Below, in pieces: positions 1 through 9,466 of a stretch of 64,000 nt of DNA; position 1 is the first letter of the stretch, and each line of letters starts with the position of its first letter. Origin of the DNA: Methylomonas fluvii (GTDB lineage: Bacteria; Pseudomonadota; Gammaproteobacteria; Methylococcales; Methylomonadaceae); the NCBI RefSeq assembly GCF_014850975.1, contig NZ_JACXST010000003.1, forward strand, positions 1,426,001 through 1,490,000. The letters are read 5' to 3'. Both the position numbers and the translations under genes were made by a program. Below the pieces are notes generated by a model. The model saw nothing but the letters and a program-made list of their open reading frames with translations. It had not been told where the DNA came from and did no database searches.

Positions 1-2308
1 CTTCCGCAGCCGATGTGTCGCCGCCCATCAACCCGTCCGCATTGCTTACTGGTATTACACTCGGTTTGAGAGGGTCCAAGGCGGATTCGGCGTGAGCTTC
101 AGCAGAAGCATGACCAACAGTATTTTCGAGTTGGGCTGATAGAAACGCCAATGCATAAGGGGGCTGGCGACCAAGTTCAACAGACAACTCATTGATCTGC
201 TGCTTTAAACTCACCATATCCAGCTCGCGGCCGACCATGGCCCGATTAAACCGCTCCAATTCATCATTCCGCGCCTTTAATTCCGCGGCCTGGAGATTGA
301 GTTGGTCTTCGGCGGCTTTACGGGCGCTGACATCCAGAATAAAACCAATCACCGCCGGCCGATTTTTATAAACGAAGCTACGGCCATGTACTTCAACGTC
401 AATGGTTTGGCCGTTGCGGTGTAAGCCTTCGAAGCGGTAGTTAAGGTCTTCAATCTCGCCATCAGTCCGTCGGCGCAAATTTTCCAACACCATCTGTCTG
501 TCTTGCTGACAGACCAGATCAGCCACTGTTTTGCCGTCGACAATATCCTCAGTCCGCTGATAGCCGAAAATCGCGGCAAACCCCGGATTCACGTAAACAA
601 AGCGTGCGTCTTGAATAATATAAATGCCGGCCAGTGACTGCTCTACCAAACCGCGAAAACGCGCCTCGCTCTCGCGCAGCTTCAGCTCGGCCTGTTTACG
701 TTCGGTAATGTCCCGCGAGATACCGAACACCCCGACGGTTTTACCGTTCGCATCGCACAAAGGGCCTTTGGTGCTCAGGAAAGTTCTCAATCCGAATTGT
801 GTATCCAGCACTTCTTCATCCGTCAACGTGATATTTTCCGCCATTACCCGGCGACAAAACGCTTCTATGCGCTCGGCTTGGTGCTGAGGAAATAGCGCGC
901 TATCGTCCTGACCGATGACTTCCTCGACCGGCTTGCCGACAAAATTAGCGGCGGCGGTATTGAACAAAATATACCGGCCGTCAAGGTCTTTGGCATAGAT
1001 CGCGTCCACCGATAAATCGGAGATGGCGGCTAATAAATCAAGCGCCCGCAGACGCTCCGCTTGCGCCTTCTGCACCGCCGTGGCCAAGGCCAGGCTCTGA
1101 CTCTGCCGCAACAGATAAAAACCGGCGCAGACGATAAAAATAGTCAAACTACCGACGCAAATAATCCAGACGACTTCGCTTCTGGCCTTGGTGTAGATTT
1201 CGACTTTATCTAACTTAGTCAGTAACAGCCAGTCGGTGCCGCTGATGGCCTGTACCAAACCGATGACGGAGACATTACGGTAATCCTTGGCTTCCAGGAT
1301 ATTGTCGAGGCTGACCTGACTTTGCAGCGCCTTACCGGCCAACAAGTTCGGCGTGTTAAGCGACAGACGCAGCGAAGCTGCCGCATCCGGGCGAAAACGC
1401 AGCGGATTCAGATAGAGAATGTCATCGCCGGCACGCCGAAACAACAAGGTTTCGCCGCTGCCGCTCGCCACAGGCCAACTCTCCAGAACCGGAAACAACC
1501 ATTCACTGAGATCGATATGTAAAACAATCAGCGGCGGCGCTATCGGCTGCGCTGTCAGCGGCACGACCAAATCCAGCAGGACGCGCCCGCTATCATCTCT
1601 GTAAGGATTAACTAATTGGATTTGCCTAGATTTTGTCGACAACTCTACAAGCTTCAGCGGCTCCGGCAACAGAGTGGCTGGGGCCTTCGCGGAGCGCCAT
1701 AAGCGTTCGCCATCAGGTCTAAGCAGACTGATAGCCGTGACTCCCCAGCTTTTGCGAAATTGTTCCAACCGGCCTTGCAGGCGTTCGCCGCTTTGCAGAT
1801 CCCCATCAATCTGCCAGCGGTGATACAAGTCGATGATAAATTCGCTGGTTTGGATAAAATCCGCGTCGCCGCGCCGTTCAGTCAGCCAGTCGCTGATTTG
1901 CCTGGACTTGAGGCCGGCGACCGCCTGCAGCCTGCCGAACTCTTCTTGGGTGTGTTGCTCGATGGTCAGCGCCGCGCTGGCGGCCATCAAAGCCAGAATC
2001 ACGACTATCAATAAGCCCAGCGACAACAATTGGCTTCGCGGTGCCGGGGGAACGATTTGTGGTTCGCTGTTTCGGCCAAACCAGCGCCGCATCAAACCGT
2101 AGAGTAATAGAGAAGTCACCAGTACATAAACCCAGCCTTTCAGCATACTGGCTAGCGTAAGCTGGTCCGGGTCTTTGAATAAGTGGTGTACCAATTGGTC
2201 CGATACCAAAATCCAGCTGGCGGCGAAGATGGCGTATACCAGCACGACGGCTAAGACGCTTTTGCGGCTGACCTGCGCTGAGTTTGATGGATCGTTATTC
2301 GACAGCAT
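1..2308 (-). CDS. membrane PAS-domain sensor protein (3' end outside window)
   Basis: The frame opens at ATG 2308 and stays open to the left edge, giving 769 codons without a stop, so the C-terminus is missing. Two N-terminal hydrophobic helices (about 18-38 and 57-74) and a third (about 97-118) precede a roughly 260-residue extracytoplasmic sensor region, which is closed by a fourth helix near 380-400. Two PAS domains follow (about 430-545 and 553-670), the first ending in the usual GISRDITERK signature, then a coiled segment. It is the last gene of a minus-strand operon, 17 bases after a receiver/ATPase gene. The output domain (kinase, GGDEF or other) lies outside the window and cannot be told. 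A membrane sensor role is secure; the ligand is unknown. Confidence 0.85.
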   Translation of the reverse strand, partial: MLSNNDPSNSAQVSRKSVLAVVLVYAIFAASWILVSDQLVHHLFKDPDQLTLASMLKGWVYVLVTSLLLYGLMRRWFGRNSEPQIVPPAPRSQLLSLGLLIVVILALMAASAALTIEQHTQEEFGRLQAVAGLKSRQISDWLTERRGDADFIQTSEFIIDLYHRWQIDGDLQSGERLQGRLEQFRKSWGVTAISLLRPDGERLWRSAKAPATLLPEPLKLVELSTKSRQIQLVNPYRDDSGRVLLDLVVPLTAQPIAPPLIVLHIDLSEWLFPVLESWPVASGSGETLLFRRAGDDILYLNPLRFRPDAAASLRLSLNTPNLLAGKALQSQVSLDNILEAKDYRNVSVIGLVQAISGTDWLLLTKLDKVEIYTKARSEVVWIICVGSLTIFIVCAGFYLLRQSQSLALATAVQKAQAERLRALDLLAAISDLSVDAIYAKDLDGRYILFNTAAANFVGKPVEEVIGQDDSALFPQHQAERIEAFCRRVMAENITLTDEEVLDTQFGLRTFLSTKGPLCDANGKTVGVFGISRDITERKQAELKLRESEARFRGLVEQSLAGIYIIQDARFVYVNPGFAAIFGYQRTEDIVDGKTVADLVCQQDRQMVLENLRRRTDGEIEDLNYRFEGLHRNGQTIDVEVHGRSFVYKNRPAVIGFILDVSARKAAEDQLNLQAAELKARNDELERFNRAMVGRELDMVSLKQQINELSVELGRQPPYALAFLSAQLENTVGHASAEAHAESALDPLKPSVIPVSNADGLMGGDTSAAE

Positions 2309-2325
2309 GGGCTTGCAAAGTCTAA

Positions 2326-3246
2326 TTAATTGTCGAAGCCGCACAAAAAGGACACGCCGTTGACCACAGCCGTTACCGTATTGCCGTTACCTTGATATTC
2401 CAGACGATCAAAGCTCATCAATCTGGCCATCGCGATACCGCGGCCATGCAAATCGAACACCCGTTCCGGGGAAAAATCCAGGAAGTCCTGGGAATCGAAA
2501 CCATCACCCTGGTCTTGAATGGTAAACACCAGCTTATCCGGCAGACGCTGGAAATGCACAGTAACAAAACGCCGGCTGAATTCCGGGAGTGTCAAACGTC
2601 TTTGAATTTCCTCCAGCCAGACTCCCGCCAGCATCAGTTCACCTTTTTCTGCATAGGAAACCCCCAGATTACCGTGCTCGACCGCATTGACCATCAACTC
2701 CTGCAAACCCTGAATTACGCGTTCCGGCTCCGGGCAGGATTGGGCTAAACAGTGACTCAACACCTTCGCTTCATCGAGATCGCGAAAACGAAATACGGCG
2801 GAATGCACTAGTGTTAAAGGACGCCCGGCGCGATTCACTGTTTCGGACATTTCCTGCAACTCACGGCGTTGTTGCAGTGCGGCATTGATGACGGCGATCA
2901 AGATTTCCGGTTGAATCGGTTTGGTCAGATAGTAATACGCCCCCTGACTCAGCCCTTCCTGGATGCTTCTTTTGTCGCTACGGGCGGTCTGCATAATCAC
3001 TGGCATGGCAGCCAAAATACGATCTCCCTTAATCAATCGCAGTAATTCCATACCATTCATCCCCGGCAAGCCCCGGTCCAACAGCACCAAGTCGTAGCCC
3101 ATCCGGTCGTGCTGCAATGTTTCCCAGGCAATGCAGCCATTGGCGCAAACCGTCACCTGAAAGCCCTCGGCGGCGAGTAAATCCCGGATGATGATTGCGA
3201 TGATTTCCTCGTCTTCAACCAACAATATACGAGCGTGTTGCGTCAT
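2326..3246 (-). CDS. response regulator with C-terminal anti-sigma-type ATPase domain
   Basis: A 306-residue two-domain protein. The N-terminal receiver (about 5-125) has the acidic pair VEDEE, the phosphoacceptor in LVLLDRGLPG and the conserved lysine in LTKPI. The C-terminal half (about 160-300) is a HATPase_c_2 fold of the RsbW/SpoIIAB type, with an N-box (ELMVNAVEHGN) and a glycine motif (DQGDGFD). Such proteins usually bind or phosphorylate an anti-sigma-antagonist partner; none is encoded nearby. It starts 7 bases after the HD-GYP gene and is followed closely by the PAS sensor, so the three are probably co-transcribed. Family assignment is secure; the partner and output are unknown. Confidence 0.85.
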   Translation of the reverse strand: MTQHARILLVEDEEIIAIIIRDLLAAEGFQVTVCANGCIAWETLQHDRMGYDLVLLDRGLPGMNGMELLRLIKGDRILAAMPVIMQTARSDKRSIQEGLSQGAYYYLTKPIQPEILIAVINAALQQRRELQEMSETVNRAGRPLTLVHSAVFRFRDLDEAKVLSHCLAQSCPEPERVIQGLQELMVNAVEHGNLGVSYAEKGELMLAGVWLEEIQRRLTLPEFSRRFVTVHFQRLPDKLVFTIQDQGDGFDSQDFLDFSPERVFDLHGRGIAMARLMSFDRLEYQGNGNTVTAVVNGVSFLCGFDN

Positions 3247-3253
3247 GACTCAC

Positions 3254-4354
3254 TTACTCCGGGATTGAATCGAGATGGCGTTGGGCAATAGCGCAGAATG
3301 AATCGAAATCCGCTAAAAATGCATCGGCTATATCCGGATCAAAGTGGCGACCACGACCCTCAGCAATAATAGCCTTGACTTCAGCGAAAGCCATGGGCTC
3401 TTTGTAAACACGCCGGGAAATCAAGGCGTCGAATACATCCGCCAATGTCATAATCCGCGCGGAGACCGGAATGGCATCGCCGGCCAACGCCTCCGGATAG
3501 CCGCTGCCATCCCATTTTTCATGGTGCCAATGCGCAATTTCCTTCGCCAAAATCAAAAACTCCACCGAGCGCGTGGCATCCCGTTCGGCCATTTCTATCG
3601 CATCGCTGCCCAATTTGGCGTGGGTCTTCATCACCGCCCATTCTTCGGGAGTGAGTTTACCTGGCTTTTGCAGGATCGCGTCCGGTATACCGACTTTACC
3701 AATATCGTGTAGCGGCGCGGAGCGCGTCAGCAATTCGATGTAATGATCGGTCAATGTCGCGAAAAAACGCGGATGGCTCTGCAATGCAAGCGCTAAATGC
3801 TGCACGTATCCTTGGGTACGCAGGATGTGGTTGCCGGTTTCCGGATCGCGAATTTCCGCCAGATGCGCCAAGGCGCGAATGCTGACTTTTTGGATCAACT
3901 CGTTTTCGCTCATCCTTTTCGCTATTTCCATTTCCAGGTAGGTGTTTTCGTCGCGCAACCAATCTCTGGCCTGCTTTAACTCCAGCTGGGTGCGGATCCG
4001 CGCTAAAACGATGGGCGGCAGAATGGGTTTGGTAATGTAATCGACCGCGCCGACATCCAATCCATGCAGCTCGGACTCCATGCTGTCCATCGCTGTGACG
4101 AATATCACCGGAATCGTGCGCGTAATGGGATCGGCGCGCAGATGCTCGAAGACTTGGTAGCCGTCCATGCCCGGCATCATCACGTCAAGCAGAATCAAGT
4201 CGGGATAAGGCTGATTGGCGGCCATCTGCAACGCTCTTTGCCCGGAGGTAGCGACTCGCACGCGGTATTGCGGTTGCAGTAATTCGCTGATGACGGTGAG
4301 ATTTTCCGGAGAATCATCGACTACCAAAATGGTTTTGCTTTTAGTATCCAACAT
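3254..4354 (-). CDS. HD-GYP response regulator, probable cyclic-di-GMP phosphodiesterase
   Basis: A 366-residue RpfG-like protein. The receiver (about 8-125) carries VVDDS, phosphoacceptor LILLDVMMPG and the lysine of ITKPI. A short helical linker leads to an HD-GYP domain (about 160-350) with HDIGK and the HHEKWDGSGYP signature, so the catalytic metal ligands look intact. Hydrolysis of cyclic-di-GMP to GMP is therefore likely. It is the first gene of the minus-strand operon; a GGGAGAA ribosome site lies just ahead of ATG 4354. The cognate histidine kinase is not evident in the visible part of the operon. Confidence 0.93.
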   Translation of the reverse strand: MLDTKSKTILVVDDSPENLTVISELLQPQYRVRVATSGQRALQMAANQPYPDLILLDVMMPGMDGYQVFEHLRADPITRTIPVIFVTAMDSMESELHGLDVGAVDYITKPILPPIVLARIRTQLELKQARDWLRDENTYLEMEIAKRMSENELIQKVSIRALAHLAEIRDPETGNHILRTQGYVQHLALALQSHPRFFATLTDHYIELLTRSAPLHDIGKVGIPDAILQKPGKLTPEEWAVMKTHAKLGSDAIEMAERDATRSVEFLILAKEIAHWHHEKWDGSGYPEALAGDAIPVSARIMTLADVFDALISRRVYKEPMAFAEVKAIIAEGRGRHFDPDIADAFLADFDSFCAIAQRHLDSIPE

Positions 4355-5762
<1,408 letters not shown>

Positions 5763-5786
5763 AAGCAGCCGTTACGCATCAAAATA

Positions 5787-5810
5787 CGGTGGTTTGCCGG
5801 CAAGCCACCG
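5787..5810. terminator. hairpin between convergent tgt and lpxB
   Basis: A near-perfect palindrome (CGGTGG ... CCACCG) lies in the 71-base gap between the convergent tgt and lpxB genes. It lacks a long T-run on either side, so it is only a candidate bidirectional terminator. Confidence 0.4.
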
Positions 5811-5833
5811 GATGTTTTATCCGTGTTGAGCGG

Positions 5834-6985
5834 CTAGGCACCGCCCAACATCTCTAAGGCCAGTTGCGCCATATTTTTTGAGCCGCCGCCCTCGCCAAGC
5901 TGGTGTTTGACGGCCTGCAACGCCGAAATACAGCGCTGCCGATATTCGCCGTCGCCCAACAGTTGCAGAATCTCGGCGGCCAAACTTTCCGGGGTCAGTT
6001 GTTCCTGGATCAACTCCTTAACAATGGCCTTGCCGGCAATGATATTCGGCAGCCCGATAAATGGGATTTTTACCAAGCGCTTACCCAGCCAATAGCTAAA
6101 CGCAGCCAGCCGGTAAACGATGACCATCGGCACGCCGAGTAAGGCAATTTCCAGCGAAGCAGTGCCGGAAGTGGTCATCACCGCGTCGCAGCATTGGATG
6201 ACATCATAAGGCTGCTGTTTGATCACCTTAACGGCTAGCGAAGTGTTTCCGAAATGCGCGGCCAATGCCGCATCGCTGATCGAATCGGCTTGCGGCAAGA
6301 CAAACTGCAATTCCGGTCGCTGCGCCGCCAATATAGCCGCCGCCGCCAGCATCACCGGCAGGATGCGTTTGATCTCGTTGCCTCGGCTGCCGGGAAGTAT
6401 GCCGACGACAGGCCGATTGGGGTCCAGGCCGAACAACTCGAAATCCTCAGACCGGCTGCGCTGCGGATGGACCTTATCTACCGAGGGATGGCCCACATAA
6501 CGGACCGGGACATTTTCGGCTTCGTAATAGCGGGTCTCGAACGGAAAAATCACCGCCATCATGTCGATGGCCTTGCCGTAAGTTTTCACTCTGCCCGGCC
6601 GCCAGGCCCAAACCTGTGGGCTGACGTAAAACAGCACTTTTACGCCCTGACTCTTGGCAAAACGCGCCAATCTTAAATTGAATTCCTTGTAATCGACGCA
6701 AACCAGTAAATCCGGTTTTTCATCGCGAATGATTTGTTTCAGTAAGTTCAATGCGCGGCGGATCTCGCCGTAGTGCTTCAAAATTTCCACCAAACCGATC
6801 ACGCCGATGCCGGCCGAATCGTAGCGCACGTCGATACCGGCCTGGCGCATTTTGCTGCAACCCATGCCTATGCCGCGCATCGCCGGGCAGCGCTTTTTCA
6901 GCTCCAGAAACATATTGGCGGCGTGTTGGTCGCCGGAGGATTCGCCGGCGCTAAACAGCACCGTGTAGGCAGATTGATTGGTCAT
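5834..6985 (-). CDS. lpxB: lipid-A-disaccharide synthase
   Basis: Condenses UDP-2,3-diacyl-glucosamine with lipid X to form the lipid A disaccharide at the inner face of the inner membrane. The 383-residue length matches E. coli LpxB (382). Typical stretches are FSAGESSGDQHAA, GIGVIGLVEIL, VCVDYKEFN, YVSPQVWAWRPGR, YVGHPSVD, GILPGSRGNEI and TTSGTASLE. It is the third gene of a minus-strand set, after a Gfo/Idh oxidoreductase and a DegT aminotransferase. This suggests the enzyme works on precursors with a 3-amino sugar (see the GnnA/GnnB entries). Confidence 0.96.
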   Translation of the reverse strand: MTNQSAYTVLFSAGESSGDQHAANMFLELKKRCPAMRGIGMGCSKMRQAGIDVRYDSAGIGVIGLVEILKHYGEIRRALNLLKQIIRDEKPDLLVCVDYKEFNLRLARFAKSQGVKVLFYVSPQVWAWRPGRVKTYGKAIDMMAVIFPFETRYYEAENVPVRYVGHPSVDKVHPQRSRSEDFELFGLDPNRPVVGILPGSRGNEIKRILPVMLAAAAILAAQRPELQFVLPQADSISDAALAAHFGNTSLAVKVIKQQPYDVIQCCDAVMTTSGTASLEIALLGVPMVIVYRLAAFSYWLGKRLVKIPFIGLPNIIAGKAIVKELIQEQLTPESLAAEILQLLGDGEYRQRCISALQAVKHQLGEGGGSKNMAQLALEMLGGA

Positions 6986-6997
6986 TTGGGAACAGTT

Positions 6998-7024
6998 GGT
7001 GGGCTACGCTGTACTTAGCCCACC
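6998..7024. repeat. short palindromic intergenic repeat
   Basis: A perfect 9-base stem (GGTGGGCTA / TAGCCCACC) with a 9-base loop sits between the aminotransferase and lpxB genes. The unit and its CCTAC flank resemble a dispersed intergenic palindrome I recall from many proteobacterial genomes; there is no second full copy in this window. It could attenuate transcription into lpxB. Confidence 0.55.
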
Positions 7025-7046
7025 CTACATTAACGTGTTTTGGAAT

Positions 7047-8144
7047 TTACGCTTGGAAAACGCCGCGAATCACGCTGACAATTTGCTTGACGGTATCGTC
7101 GCTCAGATTGGAACAAATCGGTAAAGAGAAGCAACGCGCCGCAACTGACTCAGTAACCGGCAGGGAAAGGCCGGCACACTCTTCTTTAAACACATTCTGT
7201 TGATGCAGCGGTACCGGATAGTAGACGGCGCAGCCAATCTTCTGCGCTTGCAAGGCTGCCATCACCTCGTCGCGGCGGTCAGACAACAAGGTGTATTGAT
7301 GATAGACATGCACACCAATGCCGTCTTCATACGGCGTAGTCAACGGCAAATCGGCCATCAGATCAGAATACAAATGCGCTGCATGGCGACGAGCTGAGTT
7401 GTATTGATCGATGCGTTTTAATTTGGCGCGCAATACTACCGCCTGTAGCTCGTCCAGTCGGCTGTTGTAGCCTATCACGTCGTGGTAGTAGCGGACGTCC
7501 GACCCGTGATTGCGGTATTGCTTGATCTTGGCGGCGGTCGCGTCGGAATCGGTCGTCACTAAACCGCCGTCACCGAAGCAGCCCAGGTTCTTACTGGGAA
7601 AGAAACTAAAACCGGCTGCATTGCCGAAACTGCCGGTTTGCTTGTTGTAGACGGTGGCACCGAAGGATTGCGCGCAGTCTTCGATTAGTTTCAAACCATG
7701 CTTATCGCAAATCGCTTTAATCGCCGGCAAATCGGCGGGTTGGCCGAATAAATGCACCGGCATCACCGCCTTGGTTTTGGCCGTAATGGCTTTTTCGATA
7801 TTTTCCGGAGTGATATTGAACGTGCCCGGATCGATGTCGACAAACACCGGTTTGGCGCCGACATATTTGATCGCTTCGGCGGTGGCGATAAAGGTAAACG
7901 CGCTGGTAATGACTTCGTCACCGGCACCTATGCCTTCGGCCAGTAAGGCTAAATGCAATGCATCGGTACCCGACGCGCAGCCGATGGCATGTTTAACGCC
8001 CAGATAGGCAGCGGCTTCTTTCTCGAACGCCTGTACATTCGGCCCCAGGATAAACGCGCAGTTGTTAAGGGTTTCGGTGAAACCGCCGACGATTTCATCT
8101 TGAATTTCCGCATACTGCGCTTGCAGATTGACCATGGGGATCAT
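7047..8144 (-). CDS. gnnB: DegT/DnrJ/EryC1 aminotransferase, probable UDP-GlcNAc 3-transaminase
   Basis: A 365-residue PLP-dependent sugar aminotransferase. The cofactor-binding features are visible: GCASGTDALHLAL, the aspartate in LIEDCAQSFGA, and the Schiff-base lysine in FFPSKNLG. It starts 12 bases after a Gfo/Idh oxidoreductase and is followed by lpxB. In Acidithiobacillus ferrooxidans the GnnA/GnnB pair, encoded beside lpxA and lpxB, oxidises and transaminates C3 of UDP-GlcNAc so that lipid A carries extra amide-linked chains. The same order here supports that role. WbpE-type enzymes of O-antigen synthesis belong to the same family, so the symbol is an inference from context. Confidence 0.8.
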   Translation of the reverse strand: MIPMVNLQAQYAEIQDEIVGGFTETLNNCAFILGPNVQAFEKEAAAYLGVKHAIGCASGTDALHLALLAEGIGAGDEVITSAFTFIATAEAIKYVGAKPVFVDIDPGTFNITPENIEKAITAKTKAVMPVHLFGQPADLPAIKAICDKHGLKLIEDCAQSFGATVYNKQTGSFGNAAGFSFFPSKNLGCFGDGGLVTTDSDATAAKIKQYRNHGSDVRYYHDVIGYNSRLDELQAVVLRAKLKRIDQYNSARRHAAHLYSDLMADLPLTTPYEDGIGVHVYHQYTLLSDRRDEVMAALQAQKIGCAVYYPVPLHQQNVFKEECAGLSLPVTESVAARCFSLPICSNLSDDTVKQIVSVIRGVFQA

Positions 8145-8156
8145 AGTGTCAGCCCT

Positions 8157-9095
8157 TTATCGATGGATTAAAAATTTAGTGATTTCTATCGCGGTAGCCA
8201 GGGCTTTACGGCCTGCTTCGCCGGGAACCAACGGATTTTCGCCGGTCTTGATGCAATTGACAAAATGTTTAATTTCATCGAGCAAGGCGTCGCCGCTTTC
8301 AAATACCGATTCCTCGGTGACGATTTCCGGGATGCCCGGAAACATTTCTTTATCGCCGGTCTTATGTTTGATCAAAACCCGGTTCTGAAAGTCTACCGAG
8401 ATGTACGAACAAGGGCGGAACATGCGCATCTTGCGTTCCATTTTCATGCTGATGCGGCTGGCGGTGACATTCGCTACGCAACCGTTCTTGAAGGTAATGC
8501 GGGCGTTGGCGATATCGGTGCCTTGGGTCAACACTGCGGTACCACTGGCGTCGATTTTTTCCACTTCCGAATCGACCAGAGCCATGATGATGTCGATGTC
8601 GTGAATCATCAAATCCAGTACGACGCTAACGTCGTTGGCGCGCGGATTAAACGGCGACAAGCGATGCGATTCGATGAACAGCGGTTTGTCTTCCATTTTC
8701 TCCAAACCGCGCACGGCCGGATTAAATCGTTCCAAATGTCCGACCTGCAGAATGACGTTTTTTTCCTTGGCAATCGCAATCAGTTCGTCGGCTTCTTCCA
8801 CGGTAACGGTGATCGGCTTTTCCACCAACACATGCGCACCGGCATTCAGAAAGTCTTTGGAGACGCTGTGATGGTAGCTGGTGGGCACCACAACGCTAAC
8901 CGCATCGACTTTGCCGAGTAATTCATGGTAATCCGTCAAAGCTTGAGCGCCGTTTTTTTCGGCAACTTGTTGCGCCGCCTCGGCATTGATGTCAACCACC
9001 GCCACCAACTCGCAATCCTTTAACGATGCGTATTTTTCCGCATGAAATTTTCCTAAATATCCGGCACCTATCACGGCACATTTCAGTTTATTCAT
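8157..9095 (-). CDS. gnnA: Gfo/Idh/MocA oxidoreductase, probable UDP-GlcNAc 3-dehydrogenase
   Basis: A 312-residue NAD(P)-dependent sugar oxidoreductase. The N-terminal Rossmann motif is VIGAGYLGKFH, the catalytic lysine lies in VEKPITV, and the family histidine in LMIHDIDI. ATG 9095 was chosen because the Rossmann fold starts there; the upstream extension to 9164 has no family likeness. As first gene of the set leading to an aminotransferase and lpxB it is best read as GnnA, which oxidises the C3 hydroxyl of UDP-GlcNAc. Unlike A. ferrooxidans, lpxA is not adjacent. Confidence 0.8.
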   Translation of the reverse strand: MNKLKCAVIGAGYLGKFHAEKYASLKDCELVAVVDINAEAAQQVAEKNGAQALTDYHELLGKVDAVSVVVPTSYHHSVSKDFLNAGAHVLVEKPITVTVEEADELIAIAKEKNVILQVGHLERFNPAVRGLEKMEDKPLFIESHRLSPFNPRANDVSVVLDLMIHDIDIIMALVDSEVEKIDASGTAVLTQGTDIANARITFKNGCVANVTASRISMKMERKMRMFRPCSYISVDFQNRVLIKHKTGDKEMFPGIPEIVTEESVFESGDALLDEIKHFVNCIKTGENPLVPGEAGRKALATAIEITKFLIHR

Positions 9096-9229
9096 AAACG
9101 ACCTAAGCTTGATTCGCGGTTTCCCAGCCATTGACAGACGCGCGCCGGGCATAAAACCGTTCATTGTAACATCAGATTCTGTGTTGAATAAGCTGCACCA
9201 TCATTCACAAACGGATCGGCGAATGATTA

Positions 9230-9353
9230 ACCCGGCCCTCAAATACCATTCGCCTTTGTGCCCTTGTGGGTAGTGAGTCTATCGAAAGACAAACCACCCC
9301 AGGCTTTGACGAACTCAGCCCGAACGTGGCACCGGGAATAAATAGGGCCGGGT
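9230..9353. repeat. 124-bp foldback (REP/MITE-like) element
   Basis: The element is bounded by a perfect 10-base inverted repeat, ACCCGGCCCT at 9230-9239 and AGGGCCGGGT at 9344-9353. Inside lie two degraded copies in opposite orientation of a motif of the form TTCG-GAGT-TCG-AAA (about 9247-9288 and 9292-9329). The second resembles the common extragenic palindrome built on CTTTGACGAACTCAGCCCGAACG-like sequence. It occupies most of the divergent gap between gnnA and the porin operon, and carries no credible gene. Confidence 0.6.
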
Positions 9354-9466
9354 GAATAAGGCCAGCCACATACTTCAACTTGAAATGCCAACAAAAGCAA
9401 CTAACCTTGCCTGGATACGAAGATTCTGAAACAAATGTAGTCCTAAGCTTACACCCAGAGACAGAT

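Noticed and set aside
8265..8921. 218-codon plus-strand frame opposite gnnA
   Set aside because: Shadow; the opposite strand carries an intact Rossmann-fold oxidoreductase.
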